Shown here piece after piece: positions 55,741 through 64,000 of a stretch of 64,000 nucleotides of DNA. The notes under the pieces were generated by a model. That model did no database searches and was not told the DNA's origin. It saw only the letters and a program-made list of their open reading frames with translations. A program made the translations under genes and the position numbers. Positions within the stretch are counted from its first letter, which is position 1; every line of letters starts with the position of its first letter. Source of the stretch: Liquorilactobacillus capillatus DSM 19910 (GTDB lineage: Bacteria; Bacillota; Bacilli; Lactobacillales; Lactobacillaceae); contig NZ_AZEF01000006.1 in NCBI RefSeq assembly GCF_001434915.1, positions 1-64,000 on the forward strand, read 5' to 3'.

Positions 55741-56481
55741 ATGACATTAAAAGTTAGTAATTTAGTTGGAGGTTATTCCCAAATACCGGTTTTAAAAAAT
55801 GTCTCTTTTGAAGTACACACAGGCCAGGTTGTGGGGTTGATAGGGTTAAACGGTGCAGGAAAGTCAACAACGATTAATCATGTTATTGGCTTATTAACAC
55901 CACAAAGTGGAAAAATTACGATTGATGGGATAACTCTTCAAGAAAATCCGGAAAGTTATAAAAGTAAAATCGCTTATATTCCTGAAATACCTGTTTTATA
56001 TCAGGAGTTAACTTTGAAAGAACATATCGATTTGACGATTATGGCTTATAATTTAGAAAGAGAAAAAGCTTGGGTACGAGCACAAAGACTACTTAAAACA
56101 TTTAGATTAGCTAACAAATTAGAATGGTTCCCAGCTAATTTCTCCAAGGGTATGAAGCAAAAGGTAATGATCGTTTGTGCTTTTTTAACAGAGGCGAAAC
56201 TATATGTCATTGATGAACCATTCTTGGGGTTGGATCCATTGGCAACTAGAGATTTGTTAAATCTAATTGAAAGTGAACGGCAACGAGGGGCGGCAGTATT
56301 AATGTCAACTCATGTTTTAAGTACAGCGCAAGAATATTGTAACTACTTTGTCCTTTTACACCAAGGAAAAGTGAGAATACAGGGAACATTTGCGGAATTA
56401 AGAGAGGCCTATCAAAATCAGCAAGCTGATTTAACTGAAATTTATTTGGGATTAACACAGGAAGTGACTGAACATGAATGA
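55741..56481 (+). CDS. ecsA: ABC transporter ATP-binding protein EcsA
   Basis: ATPase subunit of the Ecs transporter, linked in Bacillus to competence, secretion and intramembrane protease (RasP) activity. 246 residues with Walker A GLNGAGKSTT (about 37-46), signature FSKGMKQKV and Walker B LYVIDEPFLGLDP. AAAGGAACAGAG precedes ATG 55741. It overlaps ecsB by 8 bp. Confidence 0.94.
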   Translation: MTLKVSNLVGGYSQIPVLKNVSFEVHTGQVVGLIGLNGAGKSTTINHVIGLLTPQSGKITIDGITLQENPESYKSKIAYIPEIPVLYQELTLKEHIDLTIMAYNLEREKAWVRAQRLLKTFRLANKLEWFPANFSKGMKQKVMIVCAFLTEAKLYVIDEPFLGLDPLATRDLLNLIESERQRGAAVLMSTHVLSTAQEYCNYFVLLHQGKVRIQGTFAELREAYQNQQADLTEIYLGLTQEVTEHE

Positions 56482-57688
56482 TTTATGGAGCGTACGTTTA
56501 AAGAAATACCAGCAGATACTGCTGCGTTACTCAAAGTTTGTCTTAAATGACCATTTTGTACTTGCATTGTTGTTTTTTACTGGTGGGTTGGGGCTAGGCT
56601 ATTCCAATTTTCTTAAGTCATTGCCTAGTACGATAGTTTGGTGGAGCAGACCTTTAATAGTCATTATTCTGGTTCTTGTGCTCCAGCTTGGAAGTCTAGT
56701 TTCTCTTTTAGAGAAGCCCGATACAGTTTTTTTACTACCTCTTGAAAATAAAATGTTTTTCTTCCTTAAATATGCTTTCAGATATTCCTTCTCAGCCGGA
56801 GTTATAATACAGTCACTTTGTTTTTTGGTGGCAGTACCCTTTTTAGGACGAGGAATCCATCTAACCATCATAGAAATTTTCTTACTTTGGCTAACACAGC
56901 TATTGTTAAAGGCACTTTACCTTGAGCGGCTGCTTCTTAGTGGTTATAACGATTATTTTGATCGTTGGTGGATCAAATTACTTTTTGAATTTATTGGGCC
57001 GCTGGTAGTTCTTTTAGTGGCAGTTTATCTCAGCGGATGGGTGGCATTGTTAGTTGTATTTAGCACATTAATAGTAGTGCATTGGCAGCTTAGAAAAGCA
57101 GTGGTTCACTATGTCTTCCGTTGGAATAGAATGTTGCAACTTGAGGATCACCGGTTGCGCAGCCTTTATCGCTTTATCAATCTTTTTACAGATGTGCCCC
57201 AGATTAAGGGAAAGGTTTATCGTTTTAAATTACTTGATACTTATTTACCGCAAATAAAAACACCAAAAAATATTTTCAAGTTTTTATACTGGCGATCATT
57301 AGTTAGAAAAGGTGAATATAGCAGTTTATATTTAAGGTTGACCTTACTTGGATGCACTATCCTAATGTTTATATCAAATAGTATTTTAGCCCTTCTTTTG
57401 ACAGCTTTATTTCTCTATTTAATCGGTTTCCAATTATTCCCCCTTTATCATGATTATGATGATATTGTTTTTATGCATATCTACCCTCTGCAAGAGGGTA
57501 AACAACTTATTAATTTTAGACAAGTTCTGCGGACCTTACTGGTCATAACAAGTATTTTCTTATTTGGAGCTAGCATAATTGCTGGTCATTCTATCGTGGA
57601 GCTGTTAGAAATAGCAGGAATAATAATTTTAATGATAGTCTTCCTAACGGGTAACTTCTTGACAAAACGTGCAGTAAAAAATACTTGA
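56474..57688 (+). CDS. ecsB: ABC transporter permease EcsB
   Basis: Membrane partner of EcsA, 404 residues with about 8 to 10 helices grouped in two clusters around a cytoplasmic basic loop. It follows ecsA with an 8-bp overlap, the Bacillus order. The block LYHDYDDIVFMHIYPL is typical of the family. Predicted as a fixed pair with ecsA. Confidence 0.92.
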   Translation: MNDLWSVRLKKYQQILLRYSKFVLNDHFVLALLFFTGGLGLGYSNFLKSLPSTIVWWSRPLIVIILVLVLQLGSLVSLLEKPDTVFLLPLENKMFFFLKYAFRYSFSAGVIIQSLCFLVAVPFLGRGIHLTIIEIFLLWLTQLLLKALYLERLLLSGYNDYFDRWWIKLLFEFIGPLVVLLVAVYLSGWVALLVVFSTLIVVHWQLRKAVVHYVFRWNRMLQLEDHRLRSLYRFINLFTDVPQIKGKVYRFKLLDTYLPQIKTPKNIFKFLYWRSLVRKGEYSSLYLRLTLLGCTILMFISNSILALLLTALFLYLIGFQLFPLYHDYDDIVFMHIYPLQEGKQLINFRQVLRTLLVITSIFLFGASIIAGHSIVELLEIAGIIILMIVFLTGNFLTKRAVKNT

Positions 57689-57751
57689 CACTTAGTGGAT
57701 GAGTTTGTAGACTTATACTAGTTAGGTATCGTATAGAGGAGACTGACCAAT

Positions 57752-58546
57752 ATGGATTTCAGACTGGATGACGGTTGGCAGATCCATCCAATTGGCGGCA
57801 ACACTGGTATGGCATATGTGGGGACGAAAGAGCAGGAAAAGCTTTTTATAAAGCGAAATACTTCGCCTTTTTTAGCAGCTCTTTCATTAGAAGAGATAAC
57901 CCCACGGCTAGTATGGACCCGGCATATTTCAACAGGGGATACATTAACAGCTCAGGAGTGGCTTAACGGTCGGTGTTTGACTCGCGAGGAAATGAAAGAT
58001 AAGCGAGTTACAGGACTGTTGCGGCGGGTACATGATTCTAATGTACTTAAGAAAATGCTGCTTCAAGTTGGGGGCTGTTATGTTTTCCCTGAGGATTTGC
58101 TAGCAGATTACTTTCGGGGGTTAAGCAGTTCTTTAAGGCAACACCCGTTACTAAAAGATGTCGCTAATAGGTTAAGATCACATCAACCAAAGTTTGCTCA
58201 CCAAGACTATCGTGTTTGTCATGGTGATTTGAATCATAAAAATTGGTTATTATCAGATTCAAATCGTTTGTATTTAGTTGATTGGGAATCGGCTACTTTA
58301 GCTGACCCAGCTATGGATTTGAGTATGTTAATGTGTCAGTATGTCCCACGTAAGGATTGGAAAAAATGGTTGATGGTTAATTTTGAAAAGGATTTAACAG
58401 ATTCTTTTCAACAGCGTATAACATGGTATTGTATGTTGAATTTATTATTATCAATCAAGCATCAGTGCGAGCGTGGTCATTTCATGGAAATGAACCAAGA
58501 CATCTTAAAGCTTGCTGACATATCAAAAGAACAGGGATTTATCTAA
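57752..58546 (+). CDS. YtmP-like phosphotransferase (choline/aminoglycoside kinase fold)
   Basis: Small-molecule kinase of 264 residues. VCHGDLNHKNWLL (about residues 158-170) is the Brenner catalytic motif and YLVDWESATLADPAMDLS the metal-binding part of the APH/choline kinase fold. It precedes trmB, like ytmP beside ytmQ (trmB) in Bacillus. A TTGACA at 57685-57690 within the end of ecsB may start a separate promoter. Substrate unknown. Confidence 0.85.
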   Translation: MDFRLDDGWQIHPIGGNTGMAYVGTKEQEKLFIKRNTSPFLAALSLEEITPRLVWTRHISTGDTLTAQEWLNGRCLTREEMKDKRVTGLLRRVHDSNVLKKMLLQVGGCYVFPEDLLADYFRGLSSSLRQHPLLKDVANRLRSHQPKFAHQDYRVCHGDLNHKNWLLSDSNRLYLVDWESATLADPAMDLSMLMCQYVPRKDWKKWLMVNFEKDLTDSFQQRITWYCMLNLLLSIKHQCERGHFMEMNQDILKLADISKEQGFI

Positions 58547-58599
58547 GCTTTTAAGCAGATTTATCTCCTAGTTAAATTAAGAGTTTTAATGTTATAGTA

Positions 58600-58636
58600 G
58601 GCTGAAACAAACTATTTTTGTTCCGGCTTTTTTATT
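58600..58636 (+). terminator. Terminator between ytmP-like gene and trmB
   Basis: GGCTGAAACAAA pairs with TTTGTTCCGGC (one mismatch, one G-U pair) and is followed by TTTTTTATTTTT. Confidence 0.75.
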
Positions 58637-58666
58637 TTTAAGTAATTAAGTTATAGGAGGTAAGTT

Positions 58667-59305
58667 ATGCGTTTACGCAATAAGCCTTGGGCAAAGCCTT
58701 TAATTGAGGCCAACCCACAGTTTATTACCACCAGCCCTCAAGATTACCGCGGTAGGTGGAATAAACGTTTTGGTAATAATGCTCCACTGCATATTGAAAT
58801 CGGGATGGGTAAAGGTCAGTTTATTATTGAAATGGCCCAAAAGTATCCAGAATGGAATTTTATCGGGATTGAGATCCAAACTTCCGTAGCTGCGGTTGTT
58901 TTGAAAAAGCAGCTTGCACTACAACTAGACAATCTACAGTTGATTTGTGCAAATGGAAGTGGTATCAGTGAATACTTTGAAGATGGAGAAGCAGCTACTA
59001 TCTATCTAAACTTTTCAGACCCATGGCCTAAAAAAAGACAAGCTAAACGGAGATTAACTTATCCAACTTTTCTAAAACAATATCAAGAAGTATTAAAAAA
59101 AGATGGTCATCTGGAGTTTAAAACAGATAACCAAAAGTTGTTTGAATACTCCTTGAAGAGTATGAATAATTTTGGGATGATTTTTGATAATATTTCATTA
59201 GATTTACACAAAAGTGAAGAAGCCATAGACAATGTTATGACTGAATATGAGAAAAAGTTCAGTCAAAGAGGGCAAGTTATCTATAAATTAGCTGCTCATT
59301 TTTAA
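58667..59305 (+). CDS. trmB: tRNA (guanine-N7-)-methyltransferase
   Basis: Methylates G46 in the variable loop of tRNA using SAM; 212 residues. The SAM-binding motif is [15 protein letters not shown] (about residues 43-57) and the RNA-handling motif [19 protein letters not shown] follows at about 125-143. TAGGAGGTAAGTT precedes ATG 58667. Confidence 0.96.
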   Translation: MRLRNKPWAKPLIEANPQFITTSPQDYRGRWNKRFGNNAPLHIEIGMGKGQFIIEMAQKYPEWNFIGIEIQTSVAAVVLKKQLALQLDNLQLICANGSGISEYFEDGEAATIYLNFSDPWPKKRQAKRRLTYPTFLKQYQEVLKKDGHLEFKTDNQKLFEYSLKSMNNFGMIFDNISLDLHKSEEAIDNVMTEYEKKFSQRGQVIYKLAAHF

Positions 59306-59315
59306 ACTATATAAT

Positions 59316-59642
59316 TCAAAGGCGTTTTAGATCGATTACACCACCAGTTTTAGCATCAGCCCAAAAGCGATACTGAATAAGTTGATGGTCTTCAAAACGT
59401 GAGATACCGCCACAGTAAACATCGGTTTTAAGGGCGAATTTTTGAAATGGCTGAGTAAAGGTGTTGATCCATGCACCTTGAATAGGTATTTCTTTTTGAA
59501 AGGCAGTTTTAACTTTTTTTAATATTTTTTGTGGAGTAGCTTTCTTTTTCTGGCGCGTAAGTTTATTTATGTAAATACTGGTAGTAAAGCCGAATAACAT
59601 TCCTAAAGTCAGCGGTAAGCTAAATGCTTGAAAAGTTTTCAT
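59316..59642 (-). CDS. Uncharacterised membrane-anchored or exported protein (108 aa)
   Basis: One N-terminal hydrophobic segment (LPLTLGMLFGFTTSIYI) with a basic stretch after it (NKLTRQKKKATPQKILKKV). The C-terminal part ends YRFWADAKTGGVIDLKRL, reminiscent of PepSY-like strands (YxFxxDAxTGxVI). Convergent to trmB, with CAGGAGAAGAG before the ATG. A cell-surface location is inferred; function unknown. Confidence 0.65.
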   Translation of the reverse strand: MKTFQAFSLPLTLGMLFGFTTSIYINKLTRQKKKATPQKILKKVKTAFQKEIPIQGAWINTFTQPFQKFALKTDVYCGGISRFEDHQLIQYRFWADAKTGGVIDLKRL

Positions 59643-59805
59643 TTCTCTTCTCCTGAAATTATTTTTTATGACTAGAGTATAGCACCAACAATGCTGAAAA
59701 AAAACGTTTACGATTGCATAATCTAAACAAAGGATTTTTTTTAATTTTAAAACACTGTATAATCATAAACATAGTATAAATTAGTAATTTTTTAAGGAGG
59801 ATACT

Positions 59806-60126
59806 ATGCAAAACTTAGAAAAAATGGACGTCAAAGAGTTAGAAGTAAAGTTGAGTAAAGGAACCTACGTACTATTCTTCACGGCAGACTGGTGTCCAGA
59901 TTGTCGGTTTATTAAACCTGTAATGCCACAATTAGAAGAAGAATATAAGGATTATACTTTTATTCAGGTTGATCGTGATGAAAATATTGACTTATGCCAA
60001 TCACTGGGGATTATGGGAATTCCAAGTTTTGTTGTTTATCGCGATGGAAAAGAAATTGACCGTTTTGTTAATAAAGATCGAAAAACAAAGGAACAGGTAG
60101 AAAGTTTCTTGAATCGGATCGACTAA
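59806..60126 (+). CDS. Thioredoxin family protein (YtpP type)
   Basis: A 106-residue thioredoxin fold without signal peptide. The redox site is WCPDC (about residues 30-34; FFTADWCPDCRFIKPVMPQL), and the cis-proline loop reads GIMGIPSF. The CPDC instead of CGPC suggests a specialised reductase. It precedes ytpR and the SftA gene as in Bacillus (ytpP-ytpQ-ytpR-ytpS). Confidence 0.9.
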   Translation: MQNLEKMDVKELEVKLSKGTYVLFFTADWCPDCRFIKPVMPQLEEEYKDYTFIQVDRDENIDLCQSLGIMGIPSFVVYRDGKEIDRFVNKDRKTKEQVESFLNRID

Positions 60127-60286
60127 ATAGATTATTTTGTTTTACTGTAAAAAAATAATAAATGTTAGCTGATCTAGATAAAACTAAGATAGTTTTTAAA
60201 TGGGTTAACTTATTGAAGCAGTTTAAAACATACTTAAGTAATAAGGTACTATTTAGGTTGCAGTAAGAAGGAGAAGAAAAAGTTAA

Positions 60287-60907
60287 ATGGTGATTGCAAG
60301 TTATAATCCTAATGTTTGGGGGGATATCCTCGTTACAGTTGTTCATGCAGATGCAAAACAACAGAAGGTTGAAAAAAGGGGAAAAATTATTTGTATTAAA
60401 AATGCAGATGATGGAACTATACTAGGCTTTAATTTTTTAGATGCATCTAAGATGGTCAAGGGATTAGCTGGTCAAGGACAAGTAATATTAAATGGCGAAC
60501 AGCTTATGGCATTAAATAGTATTTTGATGAAAGCCGGTTTTGAGTATAAACTTATTGCTGACGAGGCACCTAAGTTTGTAGTCGGTTTTGTGGAAGAACT
60601 AAGTAAACATCCCAACTCAGATCATTTGCATATTACCAAGACAAGAGTTGATAATGGCGAACTTTTGCAGATTGTATGTGGAGCGCCCAATATTGCACAG
60701 GGACAACTGGTAGTTGTCGCTAAAAACGGTGCTTTTATGCCAGATGGACAGGTTATTTGGCCTGGGGAATTACGAGGAGTAAAAAGTGATGGGATGATTT
60801 GTTCAGCAAGAGAACTGAATCTACCTAATGCTCCAGCTAAAAAAGGAATTTTGGTCCTTGATCCTGATAAATACACTACAGGTTTAGAATTTAATTTAAG
60901 AAATTAG
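60287..60907 (+). CDS. ytpR: YtpR family tRNA-binding domain protein
   Basis: A 206-residue protein. The first half is a DUF4479-type domain (SYNPNVWGDILVTVVH). From about residue 95, VGFVEELSKHPNSDHLHITK and LQIVCGAPNIAQGQLVVVAK are the OB-fold tRNA-binding domain also found in phenylalanyl-tRNA synthetase beta. AAGGAGAAG precedes ATG 60287. Acts probably on tRNA; exact role unknown. Confidence 0.88.
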   Translation: MVIASYNPNVWGDILVTVVHADAKQQKVEKRGKIICIKNADDGTILGFNFLDASKMVKGLAGQGQVILNGEQLMALNSILMKAGFEYKLIADEAPKFVVGFVEELSKHPNSDHLHITKTRVDNGELLQIVCGAPNIAQGQLVVVAKNGAFMPDGQVIWPGELRGVKSDGMICSARELNLPNAPAKKGILVLDPDKYTTGLEFNLRN

Positions 60908-60954
60908 GATATTTTGTGAGTACAAAAGATAGAATATGTTTTCTATGATAGAAT

Positions 60955-60997
60955 GGGCTAGTAGAGATGATAAAACATTGATACTAGCCCAATTTTT
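60955..60997 (+). terminator. Terminator of ytpR
   Basis: GGGCTAGTA and TACTAGCCC are perfect complements around an 18-nt loop, followed by AATTTTTAG. Confidence 0.75.
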
Positions 60998-61016
60998 AGT
61001 GTTAGGATGAGAAATA

Positions 61017-63446
61017 ATGCAGCATTATGATGGTCCAGCTTTTTACCGAATGAATAAAAAAGCAGTAAAAAAGAAAAAAGATACAAAACGTGTAACAGAA
61101 GAAGTTGCTAAAAATAAAAAAATAAAACAAGTTACTAAAAATAAGCTTGGAAAAGAAAATGATCGTTGGTTTGGCGGACATGCTTTTCGACCAACATATG
61201 TTCCACCATCAATCACGAAGCTGCAGCTTTTCACTAGTGAAGAGGCAAAATATAACCATCTTTGTGAGCAGTTAAAAAAAGAAAGTGAAACATTTTTCCT
61301 TTTTGATGGTGAACCTGAAGTTGATTTAAGCAAAGTAATTATACTCGCTGATGAACAGAACAACGAAACACCAGAAACGCCAGAAACGCCAGAAACACCA
61401 GAAACACCAGAAACACCAGAAACACCAGAAACACCAGAAACACCAGAAACACCTAAAAAAGTAGAAAGTGAAAATCAAGTAGTATCAAATAATCTAATAG
61501 ATAGTGCAGATTTATCAAAAAATCAGCATTTACATTTATTGGATAAAGAGAAAATAGATACTATTGCTATAAATGAAAAGAAACCAACAATCAAAAGTGC
61601 TTATCTTCTTCCACGTGATGAGCGGGACGTGCGAGATACTAGTGAGCAGAAAGATAAAGTAGAAAAGGATACCTCGTTTGAATCGGAATCTCTAACTGCT
61701 AAAAACAAAATAAATGACAGTGTGGTAGCTCAAAGCAATAATGGTTCATCCGTATTCCTGCAAAATAACCTCCAAGCTGAAGATAGTTCTTCTGGACCAA
61801 TAGAAGAAACAAAAGAAGTCGAAGTCAAAGAAGAAGGTCAACCAGAAGCAGTTCGACGACTGCTTAGCAGATCGAGTCAAACACCGTTCTCGAACTCTGG
61901 TGTTAAGCAGACTGGTAAAGTAGTTGCAGCCGAAGAAAAAGAACATATCAAGGATAAAGAAACTTTTCAAACTGCTCCAATAGTTGAAGAGAGTTTAACC
62001 CATGAAACAGTGGGAGCTTCTGCAAATAGTCTTTATCAGAAACCACCAATTTCGTTATTACCATCACCAGTAAAAAAAGAAGACGAATCGATGGATGAAT
62101 GGGTCCTTACTCAGATTGATGTTTTGAATGAAACTTTAAAATCCTTTAATGTTAAAGCTAGTGTAAAGGATTGGACGATTGGTCCTGCTGTGACCCAATT
62201 TGAGATTGTTTTGGGCAGAGGTGTTAAAGTTAATAAAATTACTAATCTTAGTGATGATTTAAAGTTGGCTTTGGCTGCGCGTGATATTAGAATTGAAGCA
62301 CCTATTCCAGGAAAGAGCAGTGTTGGAGTTGAAATTCCTAATCTCCATTCACGGCCGGTTATGTTGGCTGAAGTCCTAGCAACGAAAAAATTTGATCAAA
62401 AAGATTCTCCGTTAACTGTTGCACTTGGAGTTGATCTGTTTGGTAGACCGCAAGTAACAGATCTAAGAAAAATGCCACATGGCTTGATTGCAGGAGCAAC
62501 TGGATCAGGTAAATCGGTTTTTATTAACAGTATTTTAGTTTCATTATTGTATAAAGCCAATCCGACCCAGGTTAAACTGCTATTGATTGATCCTAAAGCA
62601 GTTGAATTAGCTCCTTATCATGATATTCCACATTTGTTGGCACCAGTTATTTCTGATCCAGCTGCCGCAGCCGCCGCATTGAAATGGGCAGTTGAAGAGA
62701 TGGAAGAACGATATCAACGTCTAGCAGCAGGTGGTGCACGTAATATTGAGAATTATAATGAAAAGGCAGAGGCACATGGTGAGTATGGTTTGAAGATGCC
62801 ATACATCGTTATTATAATCGATGAGTTAGCAGATTTAATGATGGTCGCATCATCGGAAGTCCAAGACTATATTGCACGTATTACACAAAAGGCGCGGGCC
62901 GCTGGAATTCATTTGATTATCGCAACACAGCGCCCAAGCGTCGATGTAATAACGGGGACAATAAAGAACAATATTCCAACAAGAGTTGCATTTATGGTTT
63001 CCAGTCAGGTTGATTCGAGGACAATTTTAGATTGCTCTGGTGCAGAACGCTTGTTAGGTCGGGGAGATATGTTGTATCTTGGGAATGGCGCAAGTCAACC
63101 AGTGCGGTTGCAGGGAACATTCGTTGAAAATGAAGTTGATCAAATTGCAGATTTTGTTCGTTCTCAAGGAAAGCCAAAATATGCCTTTGATCCGGACAAT
63201 TTAAAAAAACAAGTTGAACGTAATGAACAAGAAGATGAGCTTTTTCCCCGTATTTTAGACTATATCGTGAATGAAGAAAATATTTCAACTTCTAAACTGC
63301 AGCGAGTCTTCTCAATCGGTTATAATCGTGCTGCTAATATTATTGATGAACTTGAGCAAAAGAGATATGTTTCACCTGCGAGAGGATCAAAACCGCGCGA
63401 TGTCTTTTTAACACAGAGCGGTCTTGATAAGTTGAGAGCAGAATAA
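61017..63446 (+). CDS. sftA: DNA translocase SftA (FtsK/SpoIIIE family, YtpS)
   Basis: Soluble DNA pump that clears chromosomes from the division septum; 809 residues. No membrane segment is present, matching SftA rather than SpoIIIE. The N-terminal half is a disordered charged linker containing ten ETP repeats. The motor has Walker A GLIAGATGSGKSVFINS (about residues 491-507) and Walker B IVIIIDELADLMM. The C-terminal gamma domain is a winged helix (SIGYNRAANIIDELEQ, followed by KRYVSPARGSKPRDVF) that normally reads polarity sequences on DNA. Upstream of murC as in Bacillus. Confidence 0.93.
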   Translation: MQHYDGPAFYRMNKKAVKKKKDTKRVTEEVAKNKKIKQVTKNKLGKENDRWFGGHAFRPTYVPPSITKLQLFTSEEAKYNHLCEQLKKESETFFLFDGEPEVDLSKVIILADEQNNETPETPETPETPETPETPETPETPETPETPKKVESENQVVSNNLIDSADLSKNQHLHLLDKEKIDTIAINEKKPTIKSAYLLPRDERDVRDTSEQKDKVEKDTSFESESLTAKNKINDSVVAQSNNGSSVFLQNNLQAEDSSSGPIEETKEVEVKEEGQPEAVRRLLSRSSQTPFSNSGVKQTGKVVAAEEKEHIKDKETFQTAPIVEESLTHETVGASANSLYQKPPISLLPSPVKKEDESMDEWVLTQIDVLNETLKSFNVKASVKDWTIGPAVTQFEIVLGRGVKVNKITNLSDDLKLALAARDIRIEAPIPGKSSVGVEIPNLHSRPVMLAEVLATKKFDQKDSPLTVALGVDLFGRPQVTDLRKMPHGLIAGATGSGKSVFINSILVSLLYKANPTQVKLLLIDPKAVELAPYHDIPHLLAPVISDPAAAAAALKWAVEEMEERYQRLAAGGARNIENYNEKAEAHGEYGLKMPYIVIIIDELADLMMVASSEVQDYIARITQKARAAGIHLIIATQRPSVDVITGTIKNNIPTRVAFMVSSQVDSRTILDCSGAERLLGRGDMLYLGNGASQPVRLQGTFVENEVDQIADFVRSQGKPKYAFDPDNLKKQVERNEQEDELFPRILDYIVNEENISTSKLQRVFSIGYNRAANIIDELEQKRYVSPARGSKPRDVFLTQSGLDKLRAE
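61365..61454 (+). repeat. 10-unit 9-bp tandem repeat inside sftA (Glu-Thr-Pro)
   Basis: Ten direct copies of GAAACACCA with silent changes (two GAAACGCCA units, last unit ending CCT) encode ten Glu-Thr-Pro units in the linker. Copy-number change would keep the frame. Confidence 0.97.
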
Positions 63447-63531
63447 GATATTCAGAAATTTAAAACAAATACCAGATGTTTTGTGGTAAACTATGCAATG
63501 ATTGCAATGATAGAAAAGAGGATAATAATAA

Positions 63532-64000
63532 ATGGACACCACTTACTATTTTGTTGGGATCAAGGGTACAGGAATGAGTTCGCTGGCCTTGCTCCTGCAC
63601 GACCAAGGGCTGAATGTTACAGGCTCTGATATTGAAAAGTATACTTTTACGCAACGAGGCTTAGAATTAGCTGGGATTAAAATATTACCCTTTGATAAAA
63701 GTAATATTAAAGAAGGAATGACGATCGTTGCGGGGAATGCTTTTGCTGACGATCAAGAGGAAATTAAGACGGCTCGCGAGATGGGGCTAACTGTAATCCG
63801 TTACCCAGAACTTGTAGAAAAACTAATTGAGAAAACAACTAGCATCGGAATTGCCGGTGCACATGGGAAAACTAGCACAACAGGTTTACTTGCACATGTT
63901 TTAGGCGGTGTCTCACCAACTAGTTATCTTGTTGGTGATGGTTCCGGTAAGGGTGTACCTAATGAGCGCTTCTTTGTCTTTGAAGCCGATGAATACCGGC
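63532..64000 (+). CDS. murC: UDP-N-acetylmuramate-L-alanine ligase (partial, cut by window end)
   Basis: First 156 codons of MurC, which adds L-alanine to UDP-MurNAc in peptidoglycan synthesis. [20 protein letters not shown] forms the Rossmann-type nucleotide loop, followed by the ATP loop [21 protein letters not shown] 63532 has AGAGGAT upstream. The remainder lies beyond the window. Confidence 0.93.
   Translation, partial: MDTTYYFVGIKGTGMSSLALLLHDQGLNVTGSDIEKYTFTQRGLELAGIKILPFDKSNIKEGMTIVAGNAFADDQEEIKTAREMGLTVIRYPELVEKLIEKTTSIGIAGAHGKTSTTGLLAHVLGGVSPTSYLVGDGSGKGVPNERFFVFEADEYR

Overview
The window reads as a chromosomal segment of a low-GC lactic acid bacterium (Lactobacillaceae; genus not fixed by the sequence alone). 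The pointers are an SMK (SAM-III) riboswitch on metK, a type found in Lactobacillales, T-box leaders on aminoacyl-tRNA synthetase genes, a pepV-type dipeptidase, an isoleucine-2-epimerase-like racemase known from lactobacilli, and gene orders shared with Bacillus subtilis (yhaO-yhaN-yhaM/prsA/yhaH/hit/ecsA-ecsB and ytmP-trmB-ytpP-ytpR-ytpS-murC). No rRNA operon, insertion sequence, prophage or CRISPR array was seen.

Layout. 1-10.9 kb: metK under an SMK box, leuS under a leucine T-box, a CycA-like permease, a YtgP/MurJ-type flippase with rsuA, then nnrD (reverse) and pepV. 11-18.3 kb is the accessory part: small orphan genes, a YbjQ-like protein, a class I glutamine amidotransferase (PuuD-like), YagU and TspO-like membrane proteins, a 37-residue microprotein gene with its own promoter and terminator, a tRNA-Leu(CAG), and a UspA gene among three uncharacterised small proteins. 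18.6-23.6 kb: a permease overlapping an isoleucine-2-epimerase-like racemase gene (probable D-branched-chain amino acid unit), a nucleotidyltransferase-like protein with altered acidic residues, and ackA with a cre-like site.

24.2-37.5 kb holds the complete de novo purine pathway in two transcription units, purEKB and purCSQLFMNHD, each with a PurBox-like element just upstream of a sigma-A-type promoter. It is followed by a second YtgP-type flippase, a LysR regulator, a MATE exporter, a DUF2187-like small protein and tRNA-Gly(CCC). 42.4-46 kb is an arginine-linked block: argS under a T-box, a candidate structured RNA, a Crp/Fnr regulator behind a near-palindrome, and argR. 46-64 kb is conserved housekeeping: a class A penicillin-binding protein, YlbF/YmcA-type protein, YhaO/YhaN (SbcCD-like), YhaM, PrsA, YhaH-like protein, HIT protein, EcsAB, a YtmP-like kinase, TrmB, a thioredoxin, YtpR, an SftA/FtsK translocase with a 10-unit ETP repeat, and the first part of murC, cut by the window edge.

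No large undescribed system stands out. The best candidates for something new are the 37-aa gene at 15804-15917, the rod-like RNA at 44375-44494, the palindrome at 44731-44756, the inverted repeat before the yagU-like gene, and the apparently non-standard start of nnrD. Alignments, structures and promoters were judged by eye; family names rest on recalled motifs, not searches.
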